Source: Streptomyces sp. NBC_01244
Lineage (GTDB): Bacteria; Actinomycetota; Actinomycetes; Streptomycetales; Streptomycetaceae
NCBI RefSeq assembly: GCF_035987325.1
Contig: NZ_CP108488.1
Span: forward strand, 5,890,001-5,954,000
Direction of reading: 5' to 3'
Length of the DNA stretch: 64,000 bases
Shown one piece after another: positions 16,293-25,602 of this stretch. The position numbers and the translations under genes are program-made. The notes beneath the pieces were generated by a model. It made no database searches. It was given only the letters and a program-made list of their open reading frames with translations, and was not told where the DNA came from. Numbering within the stretch: the first letter of the stretch is position 1; each line of letters begins with the position of its first letter.

Positions 16293-17732
16293 GTGACCCG
16301 GATCGTGATCATCGGCGGCGGACCCGGCGGGTATGAGGCGGCCCTCGTGGGGGCCCAGCTCGGCGCGGAGGTGACCGTCGTGGACTGCGACGGCCTGGGC
16401 GGCGCGTCGGTGCTCACCGACTGCGTGCCCTCCAAGACTCTCATCGCGACCGCCGAGGTCATGACGACCTTCGACTCGTCGTACGAGGAGCTCGGCATCG
16501 TCGTCGCGGACGACACCCCGCACATCGAGCAGGCCGCGCGCGTCGTCGGCGTGGACCTCGGCAAGGTGAACCGGCGCGTCAAGCGCCTGGCGCTCGCCCA
16601 GTCCCACGACATCACCGCGTCCGTCACCCGGGCCGGCGCCCGGGTCGTACGGGGCCGCGCCAAGCTCGGCGGCCCGCAGGGCATCGACGGCACGCGGGAC
16701 GTCATCGTCACCGCCGCCGACGGCTCGGAGACGATCCTCACCGCCGACGCCGTGCTCATCGCGACCGGCGGGCACCCCCGCGAGATCCCCGACGCCATGC
16801 CCGACGGCGAGCGGATCCTGAACTGGACCCAGGTCTACGACCTCGAAGAGCTCCCCGAGGAGCTCATCGTGGTCGGCTCCGGCGTGACCGGCGCCGAGTT
16901 CGCCGGCGCGTACCAGGCCCTCGGCTCCCGGGTGACCCTCGTGTCCTCCCGCGACCGCGTGCTCCCCGGCGAGGACCCGGACGCCGCCGCCGTGCTGGAG
17001 GACGTCTTCCGGCGCCGCGGCATGAACGTCATCGGCCGCTCCCGCGCCGAGTCCGCCAAGCGGGTGGGCGACCGGGTCGAGGTCACCCTCTCCGACGGCC
17101 GGGTCATCAGCGGTACGCACTGCCTGATGGCGGTCGGCGCGATCCCGAACACGAGCAACATGAACCTGGAGGAGTCCGGGGTCAAGCTCAAGGAGTCCGG
17201 GCACATCTGGACCGACAAGGTCTCCCGCACCTCCTCGCCCGGCGTGTACGCGGCCGGAGACGTGACCGGGATCTTCGCCCTGGCCTCGGTGGCCGCCATG
17301 CAGGGGCGCATCGCGATGTACCACTTCCTCGGCGACGCGGTGGCCCCGCTGAACCTGAAGACGGTCTCCTCGAACGTGTTCACCGACCCCGAGATCGCCA
17401 CCGTCGGCTACACCCAGGCCGACGTGGACTCCGGCAAGATCGACGCCCGCTGCGTGAAGCTCCCGCTGCTGCGCAACCCGCGCGCCAAGATGCAGGGCAT
17501 CCGGGACGGCTTCGTGAAGCTGTTCTGCCGTCCCGGCACCGGGATCGTCGTGGGCGGCGTGGTCGTCTCCCCGCGCGCGAGCGAGCTCATCCACCCGATC
17601 TCGATCGCCGTCGACAACAACCTGACGGTCGAGCAGATCGCAAACGCGTTCACCGTGTACCCCTCGCTGTCCGGTTCGATCGCCGAGGTCGCCCGCCAGC
17701 TGCACACGCGGAAGTCCTCCGGCGAGGCGTAA
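16293..17732 (+). CDS. NAD(P)H-quinone dehydrogenase, LpdA type (non-lipoamide flavoprotein)
   Basis: The 479-residue FAD/NAD-binding protein has the fold of dihydrolipoamide dehydrogenase (GGGPGGYEAAL at 8-18, VGSGVTGAEFAG, AAGDVTG). The redox motif reads GGASVLTDCVPSK, so only one Cys (Cys44) of the usual CxxxxC pair remains. The C-terminal HxxxxE is replaced by VYPSLSG. These changes match mycobacterial LpdA (Rv3303c), which lacks lipoamide activity and reduces quinones with NAD(P)H. A protective redox role at the membrane is therefore more likely than a role in pyruvate dehydrogenase. The GTG at 16293 gives the standard N-terminus. Confidence 0.88.
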   Translation: MTRIVIIGGGPGGYEAALVGAQLGAEVTVVDCDGLGGASVLTDCVPSKTLIATAEVMTTFDSSYEELGIVVADDTPHIEQAARVVGVDLGKVNRRVKRLALAQSHDITASVTRAGARVVRGRAKLGGPQGIDGTRDVIVTAADGSETILTADAVLIATGGHPREIPDAMPDGERILNWTQVYDLEELPEELIVVGSGVTGAEFAGAYQALGSRVTLVSSRDRVLPGEDPDAAAVLEDVFRRRGMNVIGRSRAESAKRVGDRVEVTLSDGRVISGTHCLMAVGAIPNTSNMNLEESGVKLKESGHIWTDKVSRTSSPGVYAAGDVTGIFALASVAAMQGRIAMYHFLGDAVAPLNLKTVSSNVFTDPEIATVGYTQADVDSGKIDARCVKLPLLRNPRAKMQGIRDGFVKLFCRPGTGIVVGGVVVSPRASELIHPISIAVDNNLTVEQIANAFTVYPSLSGSIAEVARQLHTRKSSGEA

Positions 17733-17744
17733 GTACCGATAACG

Positions 17745-17762
17745 GCCCTTGTGCGCAAGGGC
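17745..17762 (+). terminator. Terminator after the LpdA-like gene
   Basis: A 7-bp stem (GCCCTTG at 17745-17751, CAAGGGC at 17756-17762) with a TGCG loop is followed by TTTGG, 12 nt after the stop codon. Confidence 0.7.
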
Positions 17763-17907
17763 TTTGGAGCGGGTGGTCGGCCCGTCGCGGAGCAGGTGCG
17801 CGGCGGGCCGGCGGCGTATACCACTAGTTGCCCCACGGTATGGACAACTTCGGAATTCCGGCGCAAAGAGCTGAAAGCAGATGGTCGTTGGGGTTACTGT
17901 CAGTTTC

Positions 17908-18867
17908 GTGTTCGCTGCAGAACGTCGCCAATTGATCCTCGAAATGGTGCGGGCCAACGGAGCGGTATCGCTCCGGGAGCTCGCCCGCGTCGTCCAGACC
18001 TCCGAAGTGACCGTACGGCGGGACGTGCGGGCACTGGAGGCAGAAGGACTCCTCGACCGCCGGCACGGCGGTGCGGTACTGCCGGGCGGTTTCACGCGAG
18101 AATCCGGCTTTCCGCAAAAGTCCCATCTCGCGACGGCGGAGAAGACCGCCATCGCCGATGTCGCGGCCGGACTCGTCGAAGAAGGCGAGGCCGTGGTCGT
18201 CGGCGCGGGCACCACCACCCAGGAGCTGGCCCGCCGGCTCGCCAGGGTGCCCGGACTCACCGTCGTCACCAACTCGCTGCTCGTCGCACAGGCGCTGGCC
18301 CATGCGAACCGGGTGGAGGTGGTGATGACGGGCGGAACCCTGCGCGGCTCCAACTACGCGCTGGTCGGAAGCGGTGCCGAGCAGTCCCTCCAGGGGCTGC
18401 GGGTCTCGCGGGCCTTCCTGTCCGGCAGTGGTCTCACCGCCGAGCGCGGGCTGTCCACCTCCAACATGCTCTCCGCGAGCGTGGACCGGGCGCTGGTGCA
18501 GGCCGCGGCGGAGGTGGTGGTCCTGGCCGACCACACGAAGCTCGGGACGGACACCATGTTCCAGACCGTGCCCACCGATGTGATCACCCGTCTGGTGACG
18601 GACGAGCCGCCGCCGCACGACGACCGGGCCGGTACGGAGCTGCAGGCACTGGCGGACCAGGGCGTGCAGATCACCGTGGCCGGGGCCGCGGGTGCCTCCG
18701 GCGGTGGGTCCGGAGAGGGGATGGCCGGGCGGCGTCCGCGCCGGGAGTCCCCGCTGCCGGTCCAGCGGCGGGGCGGGCCGACGGCGCAGCTCCGTAGCGC
18801 GGGGCCGCCGTTGCACGAGCAGCAGGCGAGCGAGCGGGCGCGGGTCGCGGACATGCGGCGCCGTTAG
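17908..18867 (+). CDS. DeoR/GlpR-family transcriptional regulator
   Basis: The 319-residue protein has an N-terminal DeoR helix-turn-helix (ERRQLILEMVRANGAVSLRELARVVQTSEVTVRRDVRALEAEGLLDRRHGG). The C-terminal RpiA-like sugar-phosphate sensor domain has GAGTTTQELAR, VTNSLLVAQAL, GGTLR and ADHTKLG. A Pro/Arg-rich tail of about 70 residues (from about 250) is atypical for the family and probably disordered. GTG 17908 (VFAAERRQ) matches typical family starts; ATG 17881 would add nine residues. Family members respond to phosphorylated sugars, so it is a candidate for the nearby deo palindromes, but no copy lies at its own promoter. Confidence 0.88.
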   Translation: MFAAERRQLILEMVRANGAVSLRELARVVQTSEVTVRRDVRALEAEGLLDRRHGGAVLPGGFTRESGFPQKSHLATAEKTAIADVAAGLVEEGEAVVVGAGTTTQELARRLARVPGLTVVTNSLLVAQALAHANRVEVVMTGGTLRGSNYALVGSGAEQSLQGLRVSRAFLSGSGLTAERGLSTSNMLSASVDRALVQAAAEVVVLADHTKLGTDTMFQTVPTDVITRLVTDEPPPHDDRAGTELQALADQGVQITVAGAAGASGGGSGEGMAGRRPRRESPLPVQRRGGPTAQLRSAGPPLHEQQASERARVADMRRR

Positions 18868-18898
18868 GCGGGTGCCGCGCCGTTGCAGGGGACCGGTC

Positions 18899-18959
18899 CC
18901 CGGACCCCTGCGCCTCAAACGCCGGCGGGGCTGGATGAATCCAGCCCCGCCGGCGTTTG
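18899..18959. repeat. Dispersed intergenic repeat, copy 2, forming a terminator
   Basis: This copy of the repeat carries CCCCGGACCCCTGCGCCTC, then two perfect 21-nt inverted arms (18916-18936 and 18939-18959). It lies between the convergent DeoR-type and carboxylase alpha genes and would act as a strong bidirectional terminator. Confidence 0.8.
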
Positions 18960-18970
18960 CGTGCGGGACG

Positions 18971-20725
18971 TCAGTCCTTGATCTCGCAGATGGCCGCGCC
19001 CGAGGTGAGCGACGCGCCGACCTCTGCCGCGAGGCCCACGATCGTGCCCGAGCGGTGCGCGTTCAGCGGCTGTTCCATCTTCATGGCTTCGAGGACCACG
19101 ATCAGGTCGCCCTCGTTGACCTGCTGGCCCTCCTCGACCGCGACCTTCACGATCGTGCCCTGCATGGGCGAGGCCAGCGTGTCGCCGGAAGCGGCCGGGC
19201 CGGACTTCTTGGCGGCGCGGCGCTTGGGCTTCGCGCCGCCCGCGGCGGCCGTACGGGCCAGGGTCATGCCCAGCGAGGACGGGAGGGAGACCTCCAGGCG
19301 CTTGCCGCCGACCTCGACGACCACGGTCTCGCGGCCCGGCTCGTCCTCGGAGTCGTCCGCGGCGGGAACCACGAACGCCGGGATCTCGTTGACGAACTCG
19401 GTCTCGATCCAGCGGGTGTGGATCGTGAACGGGTCGGCCGTGAAGGCGGGGTCGACGACGACCGCGCGGTGGAACGGGATGGCCGTGGCCATGCCCTCCA
19501 CCTCGAACTCGGCCAGCGCGCGCGCCGCCCGCTGCAGGGCCTGCTCGCGCGTGGCACCCGTAACGATGAGCTTGGCGAGCAGGGAGTCCCAGGCGGGGCC
19601 GATGACCGAGCCGGACTCGACGCCCGCGTCGAGGCGGACGCCCGGACCGGTCGGCGCGGCGAACTTGGTGACGGTGCCCGGAGCCGGCAGGAAGCCGCGG
19701 CCCGGGTCCTCGCCGTTGATGCGGAACTCGAAGGAGTGACCGCGCAGGACCGGGTCCCCGTAGCCGAGCTCCTCGCCGTCGGCGATGCGGAACATCTCGC
19801 GGACCAGGTCGATGCCGGTGACCTCTTCGGTGACCGGGTGCTCGACCTGCAGGCGGGTGTTGACCTCCAGGAAGGAGATCAGGCCGTCGGCGGAGACGAG
19901 GAACTCGACCGTGCCGGCGCCGACGTAGCCGGCTTCCTTCAGGATCGCCTTCGACGCGGCGTACAGCTCGGCGTTCTGGGCCTCGGTCAGGAACGGCGCC
20001 GGGGCCTCCTCGACCAGCTTCTGGTGGCGCCGCTGCAGCGAGCAGTCACGGGTGGACACGACGACCACGTTGCCGTGGGAGTCGGCCAGGCACTGGGTCT
20101 CCACGTGCCGCGGCTTGTCGAGGTACTGCTCGACGAAGCACTCGCCGCGGCCGAAGGCGGCGACGGCCTCGCGGACGGCGGAGTCGTAGAGCTCCGGAAC
20201 CTCTTCGAGGGTCCGGGCGACCTTCAGGCCGCGACCGCCGCCGCCGAAGGCGGCCTTGATCGCGATCGGCAGGCCGTGCTCCTTGGCGAAGTCGACGACC
20301 TCGTCCGAACCGGAGACCGGGTCGGGCGTGCCGGCCACGAGCGGCGCGCCGGCGCGCAGCGCGATGTGGCGGGCGGCGACCTTGTCGCCGAGGTCGCGGA
20401 TGGCCTGCGGCGGCGGGCCGATCCAGGTCAGGCCCGCGTCGATGACGGCCTGCGCGAATTCGGCGTTCTCGGAGAGGAAGCCGTATCCGGGATGGATGGC
20501 GTCCGCACCGGAATCGGCTGCGGCCTGAAGGATCTTGGACATGTCCAAGTAACTCGCGGCCGGGGTGTCACCGCCCAACGCGAAAGCTTCGTCGGCCGCG
20601 CGGACGTGCAGAGCGTCCCGGTCCGGATCGGCGTAGACGGCTACGCTCGCGATCCCGGCATCCCGGCAGGCCCGAGCAACGCGGACTGCGATTTCGCCAC
20701 GGTTGGCGATGAGCACCTTGCGCAC
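18971..20725 (-). CDS. Acyl-CoA carboxylase alpha subunit (biotin carboxylase + biotin carrier)
   Basis: The subunit carboxylates its own biotin using ATP and bicarbonate, then donates it to beta subunits making malonyl- or methylmalonyl-CoA. The 584-residue protein has the biotin carboxylase domain ([69 protein letters not shown]) and a C-terminal carrier domain with EAMKMEQ, biotinylated Lys549. An Ala/Lys-rich linker joins them. The layout equals the AccA1/AccA2 proteins of S. coelicolor. It is separated from the beta/epsilon genes by Maf and a membrane protein gene. Confidence 0.95.
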   Translation of the reverse strand: MRKVLIANRGEIAVRVARACRDAGIASVAVYADPDRDALHVRAADEAFALGGDTPAASYLDMSKILQAAADSGADAIHPGYGFLSENAEFAQAVIDAGLTWIGPPPQAIRDLGDKVAARHIALRAGAPLVAGTPDPVSGSDEVVDFAKEHGLPIAIKAAFGGGGRGLKVARTLEEVPELYDSAVREAVAAFGRGECFVEQYLDKPRHVETQCLADSHGNVVVVSTRDCSLQRRHQKLVEEAPAPFLTEAQNAELYAASKAILKEAGYVGAGTVEFLVSADGLISFLEVNTRLQVEHPVTEEVTGIDLVREMFRIADGEELGYGDPVLRGHSFEFRINGEDPGRGFLPAPGTVTKFAAPTGPGVRLDAGVESGSVIGPAWDSLLAKLIVTGATREQALQRAARALAEFEVEGMATAIPFHRAVVVDPAFTADPFTIHTRWIETEFVNEIPAFVVPAADDSEDEPGRETVVVEVGGKRLEVSLPSSLGMTLARTAAAGGAKPKRRAAKKSGPAASGDTLASPMQGTIVKVAVEEGQQVNEGDLIVVLEAMKMEQPLNAHRSGTIVGLAAEVGASLTSGAAICEIKD

Positions 20726-21122
20726 GATGGCTCCCTCCTTGAAACAAGCTGAGTTTAGGGACAGCCCACACGGCCTTTCGACCCTTCCCCAGTGGTGACC
20801 TTGCCCACACGGACTGTTATCCGAGTCGACCTCGAGTCGAAAGAACCCTTGTGGCGCCCCATGTCAGGGGGATCCCCGACTGCACAGTAACCCTGCCGTG
20901 TGTCCGGGGTCTCTGTTCGCCGGGTCAGCGGGCCGGGGTGATTCTTTGTCGAATCCCTACGAACGGCCCATGCATTCCTTGCACGGGCGCGGCGTCGGCA
21001 CCGGGGTGGGCCCGGTACGGCGCACCGACCGTAACGAAGAGGCCCCGGCCCCTTGTCCGAAGGTTTACCCGTTAGTAGCCTCCAGGCGTCGAACGGGCTT
21101 GTGCATGCGGGGTGGGGGCGTC
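20726..21122. other. Intergenic region between carboxylase alpha and the membrane protein gene
   Basis: This divergent promoter region of about 397 bp has somewhat lower GC near the carboxylase start (TGAAACAAGCTGAGTTTAGG). The sequence TTGTCC...TTAGTAG (about 21053-21078) resembles a loose promoter for the rightward gene. No coding potential, repeat or strong hairpin was found beyond short GC-rich stems. Confidence 0.4.
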
Positions 21123-21722
21123 GTGGCTGGTGTGAGTGGTGTGGGTGGAGTGGTGCTGCGGAGATCCGTGGCCGGAGTGACCGCGGTCGTACTCGTCGTG
21201 GAGGCGGCGGTACTCGGCTTCGTCCACCTCGTCCTGGGCCGGACCACCGAGAACCAGTCCATGTCCATCGCGGGCGCCGATCCGGATGTCATGTCCAAGG
21301 CAACCTATGCGCTGGGCGCCGGCATGGCCGTGTTCCTGCTGGCCTGCGCGCTGTCCCTGCTCTTCGCCGCGGCCCGCGACCAGGCCCTGGGCGCCTTCGC
21401 GCGCGTGCTCCTGATCAGCGCCGCCGTCACCCACGGACTGCTCGGCGCCCTCGTCGTCGGCCTGGTGGGCTGGGGCGCCTTCGCGGTGATGATGCTGATC
21501 CTGTGCCTGCTGGTGCTGAGCCTGACGCTCTACGCGGCCAAGGGCGTGGGCGGGGCCGGCGACGGCGGCCCCGCGGAGGGCTCCACCGGCCCCTGGGACG
21601 GCCTCGGCGGCCCGGGCGCCCCGGACGACCGGCCCGAGATCCGGGACGCGCCGCCGGGCCACCCGCTCGCGGACTTCGGGGACTTCGGCAAGCTCGGGGA
21701 CGTCAAGCCCACAAGTCCGTGA
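21123..21722 (+). CDS. Four-helix membrane protein of unknown function
   Basis: The product of about 199 residues has four hydrophobic segments ([88 protein letters not shown]) and an acidic, Gly/Pro-rich cytoplasmic-type tail. The GTG at 21123 has GGGGG about 6 nt upstream and is preferred; an ATG at 21105 would add six residues. The 3' end overlaps the convergent maf gene by 20 nt. No known domain was recognised. Confidence 0.7.
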   Translation: MAGVSGVGGVVLRRSVAGVTAVVLVVEAAVLGFVHLVLGRTTENQSMSIAGADPDVMSKATYALGAGMAVFLLACALSLLFAAARDQALGAFARVLLISAAVTHGLLGALVVGLVGWGAFAVMMLILCLLVLSLTLYAAKGVGGAGDGGPAEGSTGPWDGLGGPGAPDDRPEIRDAPPGHPLADFGDFGKLGDVKPTSP

Positions 21723-22311
21723 TGGACACGTCCAGTTCGCCCAGCAGTGAGCGCAGCAGCGGCATGGAGATCCCGATCACATTGCCGTGATCCCCGTCGA
21801 TGCCCTCGATGAAGGGGGCCGACAGGCCGTCCAGGGTGAACGCCCCCGCCACGTGCAGGGGTTCCCCGCTCGCCACGTACGCCGCCACCTCCGCGTCCGT
21901 GGGCTCGCCGAAGCGGACCGTCGTCGACGCCGTGGCCGAAACCCGGCGGCCGCTCGCCGTGTCGATCACGCAGTGCCCGGTGCGCAGCACCCCGGCGCGC
22001 CCGCGCATCGACTTCCAGCGGGCCGTGGCCTCCTCGGCGTCCGCCGGCTTGCCCAGCGCCTCGCCGTCCAGCTCCAGTACCGAGTCGCAGCCGATCACCA
22101 GCGCGCCCGCGGCCTCGTCCAGGGCCGCCACGACGGCGGCCTTCGCCTCGGCCAGCGCGAGGGCCAGCTCGGCGGGGGAGTCGGCGGTGAGGGCGTCCTC
22201 GTCGAACCCGCTCACGATCACGTGCGGGGCGAGCCCGGCCTGCCGCAGCAGGTTCAGCCGGGCGGGCGAAGCGGAGGCGAGGACGAGGGCGTGGCGGGGG
22301 GCAGCAGTCAT
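21703..22311 (-). CDS. maf: Maf-family nucleoside triphosphate pyrophosphatase
   Basis: Maf proteins hydrolyse canonical or modified (d)NTPs to monophosphates and PPi and are linked to septation and house-cleaning. The 202-residue product contains [17 protein letters not shown] (substrate loop), [40 protein letters not shown] (with catalytic Asp) and [31 protein letters not shown]. The ATG at 22309-22311 is used; an in-frame ATG 9 nt upstream is possible. It is transcribed with the small membrane protein and carboxylase beta/epsilon genes. Confidence 0.92.
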   Translation of the reverse strand: MTAAPRHALVLASASPARLNLLRQAGLAPHVIVSGFDEDALTADSPAELALALAEAKAAVVAALDEAAGALVIGCDSVLELDGEALGKPADAEEATARWKSMRGRAGVLRTGHCVIDTASGRRVSATASTTVRFGEPTDAEVAAYVASGEPLHVAGAFTLDGLSAPFIEGIDGDHGNVIGISMPLLRSLLGELDVSITDLWA

Positions 22312-22391
22312 GCCTGCCATCGTAGGGGCGCCCGGTACGGGCCCCGGCGGGTTCGGGCGGCCTGTGGGCGGCTTGGGGGCGGCGTGCGGCC

Positions 22392-22526
22392 CTAGAAACC
22401 GCCCACGCCCAGCACGTACACCACGACGACCATCGCGATGACGACGATCACCGTCATCCGCCGGACCATCGCCGCGGCGTCGCGCATGTCCTTCGGCGGC
22501 TCGTTCTTCGGGTCTGACCAGAGCAT
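22392..22526 (-). CDS. mmpB: Small single-pass membrane protein, MmpB-like (44 aa)
   Basis: The 44-residue product has a polar N-terminus ([16 protein letters not shown]), a short basic patch (VRRM) and one strongly hydrophobic helix ([20 protein letters not shown]) ending at the C-terminus. An AGGA lies 7 nt before the ATG at 22524-22526. Size, sequence style and position between maf and the carboxylase epsilon gene fit what I recall of the Streptomyces morphogenic membrane protein MmpB, so the symbol is tentative. It is shorter than most ORF cut-offs. A perfect 18-nt inverted repeat separates it from the upstream epsilon gene. Confidence 0.65.
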   Translation of the reverse strand: MLWSDPKNEPPKDMRDAAAMVRRMTVIVVIAMVVVVYVLGVGGF

Positions 22527-22550
22527 GCTCCGATCCTGTCCCCGAGCACG

Positions 22551-22588
22551 CCCGTGGCGCCTGAGTACGGGTACTCAGGCGCCACGGG
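22551..22588 (-). terminator. Perfect inverted repeat between carboxylase epsilon and the small membrane protein gene
   Basis: Two perfectly complementary 18-nt arms (22551-22568 and 22571-22588) with a GG centre form a very stable hairpin. It follows the epsilon gene by 32 nt and precedes the 44-residue gene by 24 nt. It may terminate or attenuate the carboxylase transcript. Confidence 0.75.
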
Positions 22589-22620
22589 CAGTTCACGCCA
22601 TCTTCACTCGCGTCCGGCGG

Positions 22621-22830
22621 CTACGCGGGCCAGTACGTACGGCCCCACGCGCCCGGTCCGGGGTGCGGCAGGGTGCGGCGGGCCACCCGGCCCGGCGCCG
22701 ACCACGCGTCGGCCACCCGCTCCGCGCCCGACGGCTCCGACGCGAGGGCCGCCGCGCGCGCTCGGACCACCGCCAGTGCGGCGGCCAGCTCCTCCGGGGT
22801 CGGGTTCCCCTTGACGACCTTGATCACCAC
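22621..22830 (-). CDS. pccE: Acyl-CoA carboxylase epsilon subunit
   Basis: The 69-residue protein starts VIKVVKGNPTPEELAAALAVV, the recognised epsilon-subunit motif. It ends with a Trp/Arg-rich stretch (WSAPGRVARRTLPHPGPGAWGRTYWPA) typical of these small actinobacterial subunits. Epsilon subunits bind and stimulate the alpha/beta carboxylase complex. The gene follows the beta-subunit gene by 27 nt on the same strand, as pccB-pccE do in S. coelicolor. The spacer contains a short direct repeat (TAGCGTCC twice) overlapping the beta stop codon. Confidence 0.9.
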   Translation of the reverse strand: MVIKVVKGNPTPEELAAALAVVRARAAALASEPSGAERVADAWSAPGRVARRTLPHPGPGAWGRTYWPA

Positions 22831-22857
22831 GGGACTGCCTCCTAGCGTCCTAGCGTC

Positions 22858-24453
22858 CTAGAGGGGGATGTTGCCGTGCTTCTTCGGGGGCAGGGACTCC
22901 CGCTTGGTGCGCAGCTGCCGCAGCCCCTTCACGATGTGCGCCCGGGTCTCCGACGGCATGGTCACCGCGTCGACGTAGCCGCGCTCGGCGGCCGTGTACG
23001 GGTTGAGCAGCGCGTCCTCGTACTCGGTGATGAGCCGCGCCCGGGTCTCCTCGGCGGTGCCGGCCTCCTCCGCTTCGGCGATCGCGCGGCGGTGCAGGAT
23101 GTTGACCGCTCCCTGCGCGCCCATGACGGCGATCTGCGCCGTCGGCCAGGCGAGGTTGAGGTCGGCGCCCAGGTGCTTGGAGCCCATCACGTCGTAGGCA
23201 CCGCCGAAGGCCTTGCGGGTGATGACGGTGATCAGGGGGACGGTCGCCTCGGCGTACGCGTAGATCAGCTTGGCGCCGCGCCGGATGATTCCGTTGTACT
23301 CCTGGTCGGTGCCCGGCAGGAAGCCCGGCACGTCGACGAAGGTCAGCACCGGGATGTTGAAGGCGTCGCAGGTCCGGACGAACCGGGCCGCCTTCTCGGA
23401 GGCGTCGATGTCCAGACAGCCGGCGAACTGCATCGGCTGGTTGGCGACGACCCCGACCGGGTGCCCCTCGACGCGGCCGAAGCCGGTGAGGATGTTCGGC
23501 GCGAAGAGCGACTGGGTCTCCAGGAACTCCGCGTCGTCGAGCACGTGCTCGATTACCTTGTGCATGTCGTACGGCTGGTTCGCGCTGTCCGGGATCAGGA
23601 CGTCGAGCTCGCGGTCGGTCTCGGAGACCTCGGTGTCGGCTTCCTCGGGGAAGGCCGGGGGCTCGGAGAGGTTGTTCGACGGGAGGTAGGACAGCAGCGA
23701 CTTCACGTACTCGATGGCGTCCTTCTCGTCACCCGCCATGTGGTGCGCGACGCCGGACGTGCTGTTGTGCGTGCGCGCCCCGCCCAGCTCCTCGAAGCCG
23801 ACGTCCTCGCCGGTGACGGTCTTGATGACGTCCGGGCCGGTGATGAACATGTGCGAGGTCTGGTCGACCATGACCGTGAAGTCGGTGATGGCCGGGGAGT
23901 ACACGGCGCCGCCTGCGCACGGGCCGACGACCAGGCTGATCTGCGGGATCACCCCGGAGGCGTGGACGTTGCGGCGGAAGATCTCGCCGTACATGCCGAG
24001 CGCGCTGACGCCCTCCTGGATGCGGGCGCCGCCGGAGTCGTTGATGCCGATCAGCGGGCAGCCGGTCTTCAGCGCGAAGTCCATCACCTTCATGATCTTC
24101 TGGCCGTAGACCTCGCCGAGGGCCCCGCCGAAGACGGTGAAGTCCTGCGAGAACAGGGCGACGGGGCGCCCGTCGACGGTGCCGTAGCCGGTGACGACGC
24201 CGTCGCCGTACGGGCGGGTCTTCTCCAGCCCGAAGTTCGTCGACCGGTGCCGGGCGAACTCGTCCAGCTCGACGAAGGACCCCTCGTCCAGCAGCAGGGC
24301 CACCCGCTCACGCGCCGTCAGCTTGCCCTTGGCGTGCTGCTTTTCCACCGCCCGCCCGGACCCGGCGTGTGTGGCTTCCTCGACGCGGCGCTGCAGATCC
24401 GCGATCTTCCCCGCGGTGGTGTGCATGTCGATCGGCTCTGACGGTTGTGACAT
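22858..24453 (-). CDS. pccB: Propionyl-CoA carboxylase beta subunit
   Basis: The carboxyltransferase subunit moves CO2 from biotin to propionyl-CoA, giving methylmalonyl-CoA for polyketide and odd-chain metabolism. The 531-residue protein shows the crotonase-type domains with [34 protein letters not shown] and [14 protein letters not shown]. The Asp in GGAYDVM is the residue (Asp422 in S. coelicolor PccB) that favours propionyl- over acetyl-CoA. The ATG at 24451-24453 ([16 protein letters not shown]) is preferred over a longer frame without family similarity. It is divergent from the biotin ligase gene, 131 bp away. Confidence 0.94.
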   Translation of the reverse strand: MSQPSEPIDMHTTAGKIADLQRRVEEATHAGSGRAVEKQHAKGKLTARERVALLLDEGSFVELDEFARHRSTNFGLEKTRPYGDGVVTGYGTVDGRPVALFSQDFTVFGGALGEVYGQKIMKVMDFALKTGCPLIGINDSGGARIQEGVSALGMYGEIFRRNVHASGVIPQISLVVGPCAGGAVYSPAITDFTVMVDQTSHMFITGPDVIKTVTGEDVGFEELGGARTHNSTSGVAHHMAGDEKDAIEYVKSLLSYLPSNNLSEPPAFPEEADTEVSETDRELDVLIPDSANQPYDMHKVIEHVLDDAEFLETQSLFAPNILTGFGRVEGHPVGVVANQPMQFAGCLDIDASEKAARFVRTCDAFNIPVLTFVDVPGFLPGTDQEYNGIIRRGAKLIYAYAEATVPLITVITRKAFGGAYDVMGSKHLGADLNLAWPTAQIAVMGAQGAVNILHRRAIAEAEEAGTAEETRARLITEYEDALLNPYTAAERGYVDAVTMPSETRAHIVKGLRQLRTKRESLPPKKHGNIPL

Positions 24454-24584
24454 CGGGGTCGCGGCTCCCTGCGTGGTGTCAACTGCCTGGTGACTTACTT
24501 GGTTCCTACTAGCTACTGGTGCGTAGCGTATCGGCGGGCATGGCGCTCGGCGGTGCGGCGTTTGACACACCTAATCTGGCTTGC

Positions 24585-25463
24585 ATGACGCCATCAGATG
24601 CATCAGGCGGGGCTTCGAACGGAGCTCCCGCGGGCCGTTGGTCGAGTCTGGACCGGCCGCCCTTGAACGTTGCCGCGCTGCAGCGGGCCCTCGTGACCGG
24701 TGACGGGCTGTGGAGCTCGCTGGAGGTGGTGGGCTCCACCGGGTCCACCAACAGCGATCTCGCCGCGCGGGCCGCGAAGCTGCCCGAGGGGGCCGTGCTC
24801 GTCGCCGAGGAGCAGACCGCCGGACGGGGCAGGCTCGACCGGAGCTGGGTCGCGCCCGCGCGGTCCGGACTGTTCTTCTCCGTACTCCTCAAGCCCGGGC
24901 CCTCGGTGCCGCAGGAGCGGTGGGGCTGGCTGACGCTGCTGGCCGGGGTGGCCGCCGCCACCGGGCTCTCGCGCGCCGCCGGCGTGGACACCGCCCTCAA
25001 GTGGCCCAACGACCTGCTGGTCACCGTGGACGGGGAGGAGCGCAAGACCGGCGGGATCCTCGCCGAGCGCGTGGGCGACGGGGTCGTCGTCGGGATCGGC
25101 CTCAACGTGACGCTGACCGACGCCGAGCTGCCGGTGGACACCGCCGGGTCGCTGTTCCTGGCCAAGGCCACCGTCACCGACCGGGACCCGCTGCTCAGGG
25201 CCGTACTGCGCTCCCTGGAGCAGTGGTACGGAAACTGGCGCGCGGCCGGCGGCGATCCGGCGGCCAGCGGTCTGCAGGAGACGTACGCGGCGGGCTGCGC
25301 GACCCTCGGCAAGCACGTGCGGGCGGAGCTGCCCGGCGGGCGCACCCTCACCGGGACGGCCGAAGCGGTGGACGCCGATGGACGGCTCGTCGTACGGACG
25401 GCGGAGGACAAGCACGAGGCCGTGGGGGCAGGGGACGTCGTCCATCTGCGGTCCGTGCGGTAG
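24585..25463 (+). CDS. birA: Biotin--[acetyl-CoA-carboxylase] ligase
   Basis: BirA activates biotin with ATP and attaches it to the lysine of biotin carrier domains. The 292-residue protein contains GSTGSTNSDLA, the biotin/AMP loop GRGRLDRSW, SGLFFSVLLKP, KWPNDLLV and KTGGILAE, followed by the C-terminal SH3-like domain (GRTLTGTAEAVDADGRLVV). No N-terminal helix-turn-helix is present, so it is a monofunctional ligase and not a repressor. The ATG at 24585 begins the visible product. The divergent neighbour is a carboxylase subunit and the biotinylated alpha subunit is 4 kb away, consistent with a shared pathway. Confidence 0.94.
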   Translation: MTPSDASGGASNGAPAGRWSSLDRPPLNVAALQRALVTGDGLWSSLEVVGSTGSTNSDLAARAAKLPEGAVLVAEEQTAGRGRLDRSWVAPARSGLFFSVLLKPGPSVPQERWGWLTLLAGVAAATGLSRAAGVDTALKWPNDLLVTVDGEERKTGGILAERVGDGVVVGIGLNVTLTDAELPVDTAGSLFLAKATVTDRDPLLRAVLRSLEQWYGNWRAAGGDPAASGLQETYAAGCATLGKHVRAELPGGRTLTGTAEAVDADGRLVVRTAEDKHEAVGAGDVVHLRSVR

Positions 25464-25587
25464 CCCGCGGGGGGCCCGCCCCGGGTGACGGAGTAGGGGA
25501 GTGAGCTACGGCACACCTGCCGTATGGTTTAGGCGATCCCGGTCCTCGCGGTGATCACCCGGTTCGGCAGTGCGCACGGCAATGGAC

Positions 25588-25602
25588 AGGAGGCGGCCCT
25601 TG
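25588..25602 (+). promoter_or_regulatory. Ribosome binding site fixing a TTG start for adenylate cyclase
   Basis: A perfect AGGAGG (25588-25593) lies 6 nt before a TTG at 25600-25602, and no equally spaced ATG or GTG exists. In-frame ATGs at 25570 and 25582 lie upstream of or inside this site. Confidence 0.7.

Noticed and set aside
16293..17732. Dihydrolipoamide dehydrogenase (E3) annotation
   Set aside because: One cysteine of the redox pair and the C-terminal His-Glu dyad are missing.
24562..24584. TTGACA upstream of birA as a sigma-70 -35 box
   Set aside because: No -10 element lies 16-19 nt downstream before the start codon; a leaderless arrangement could not be shown.
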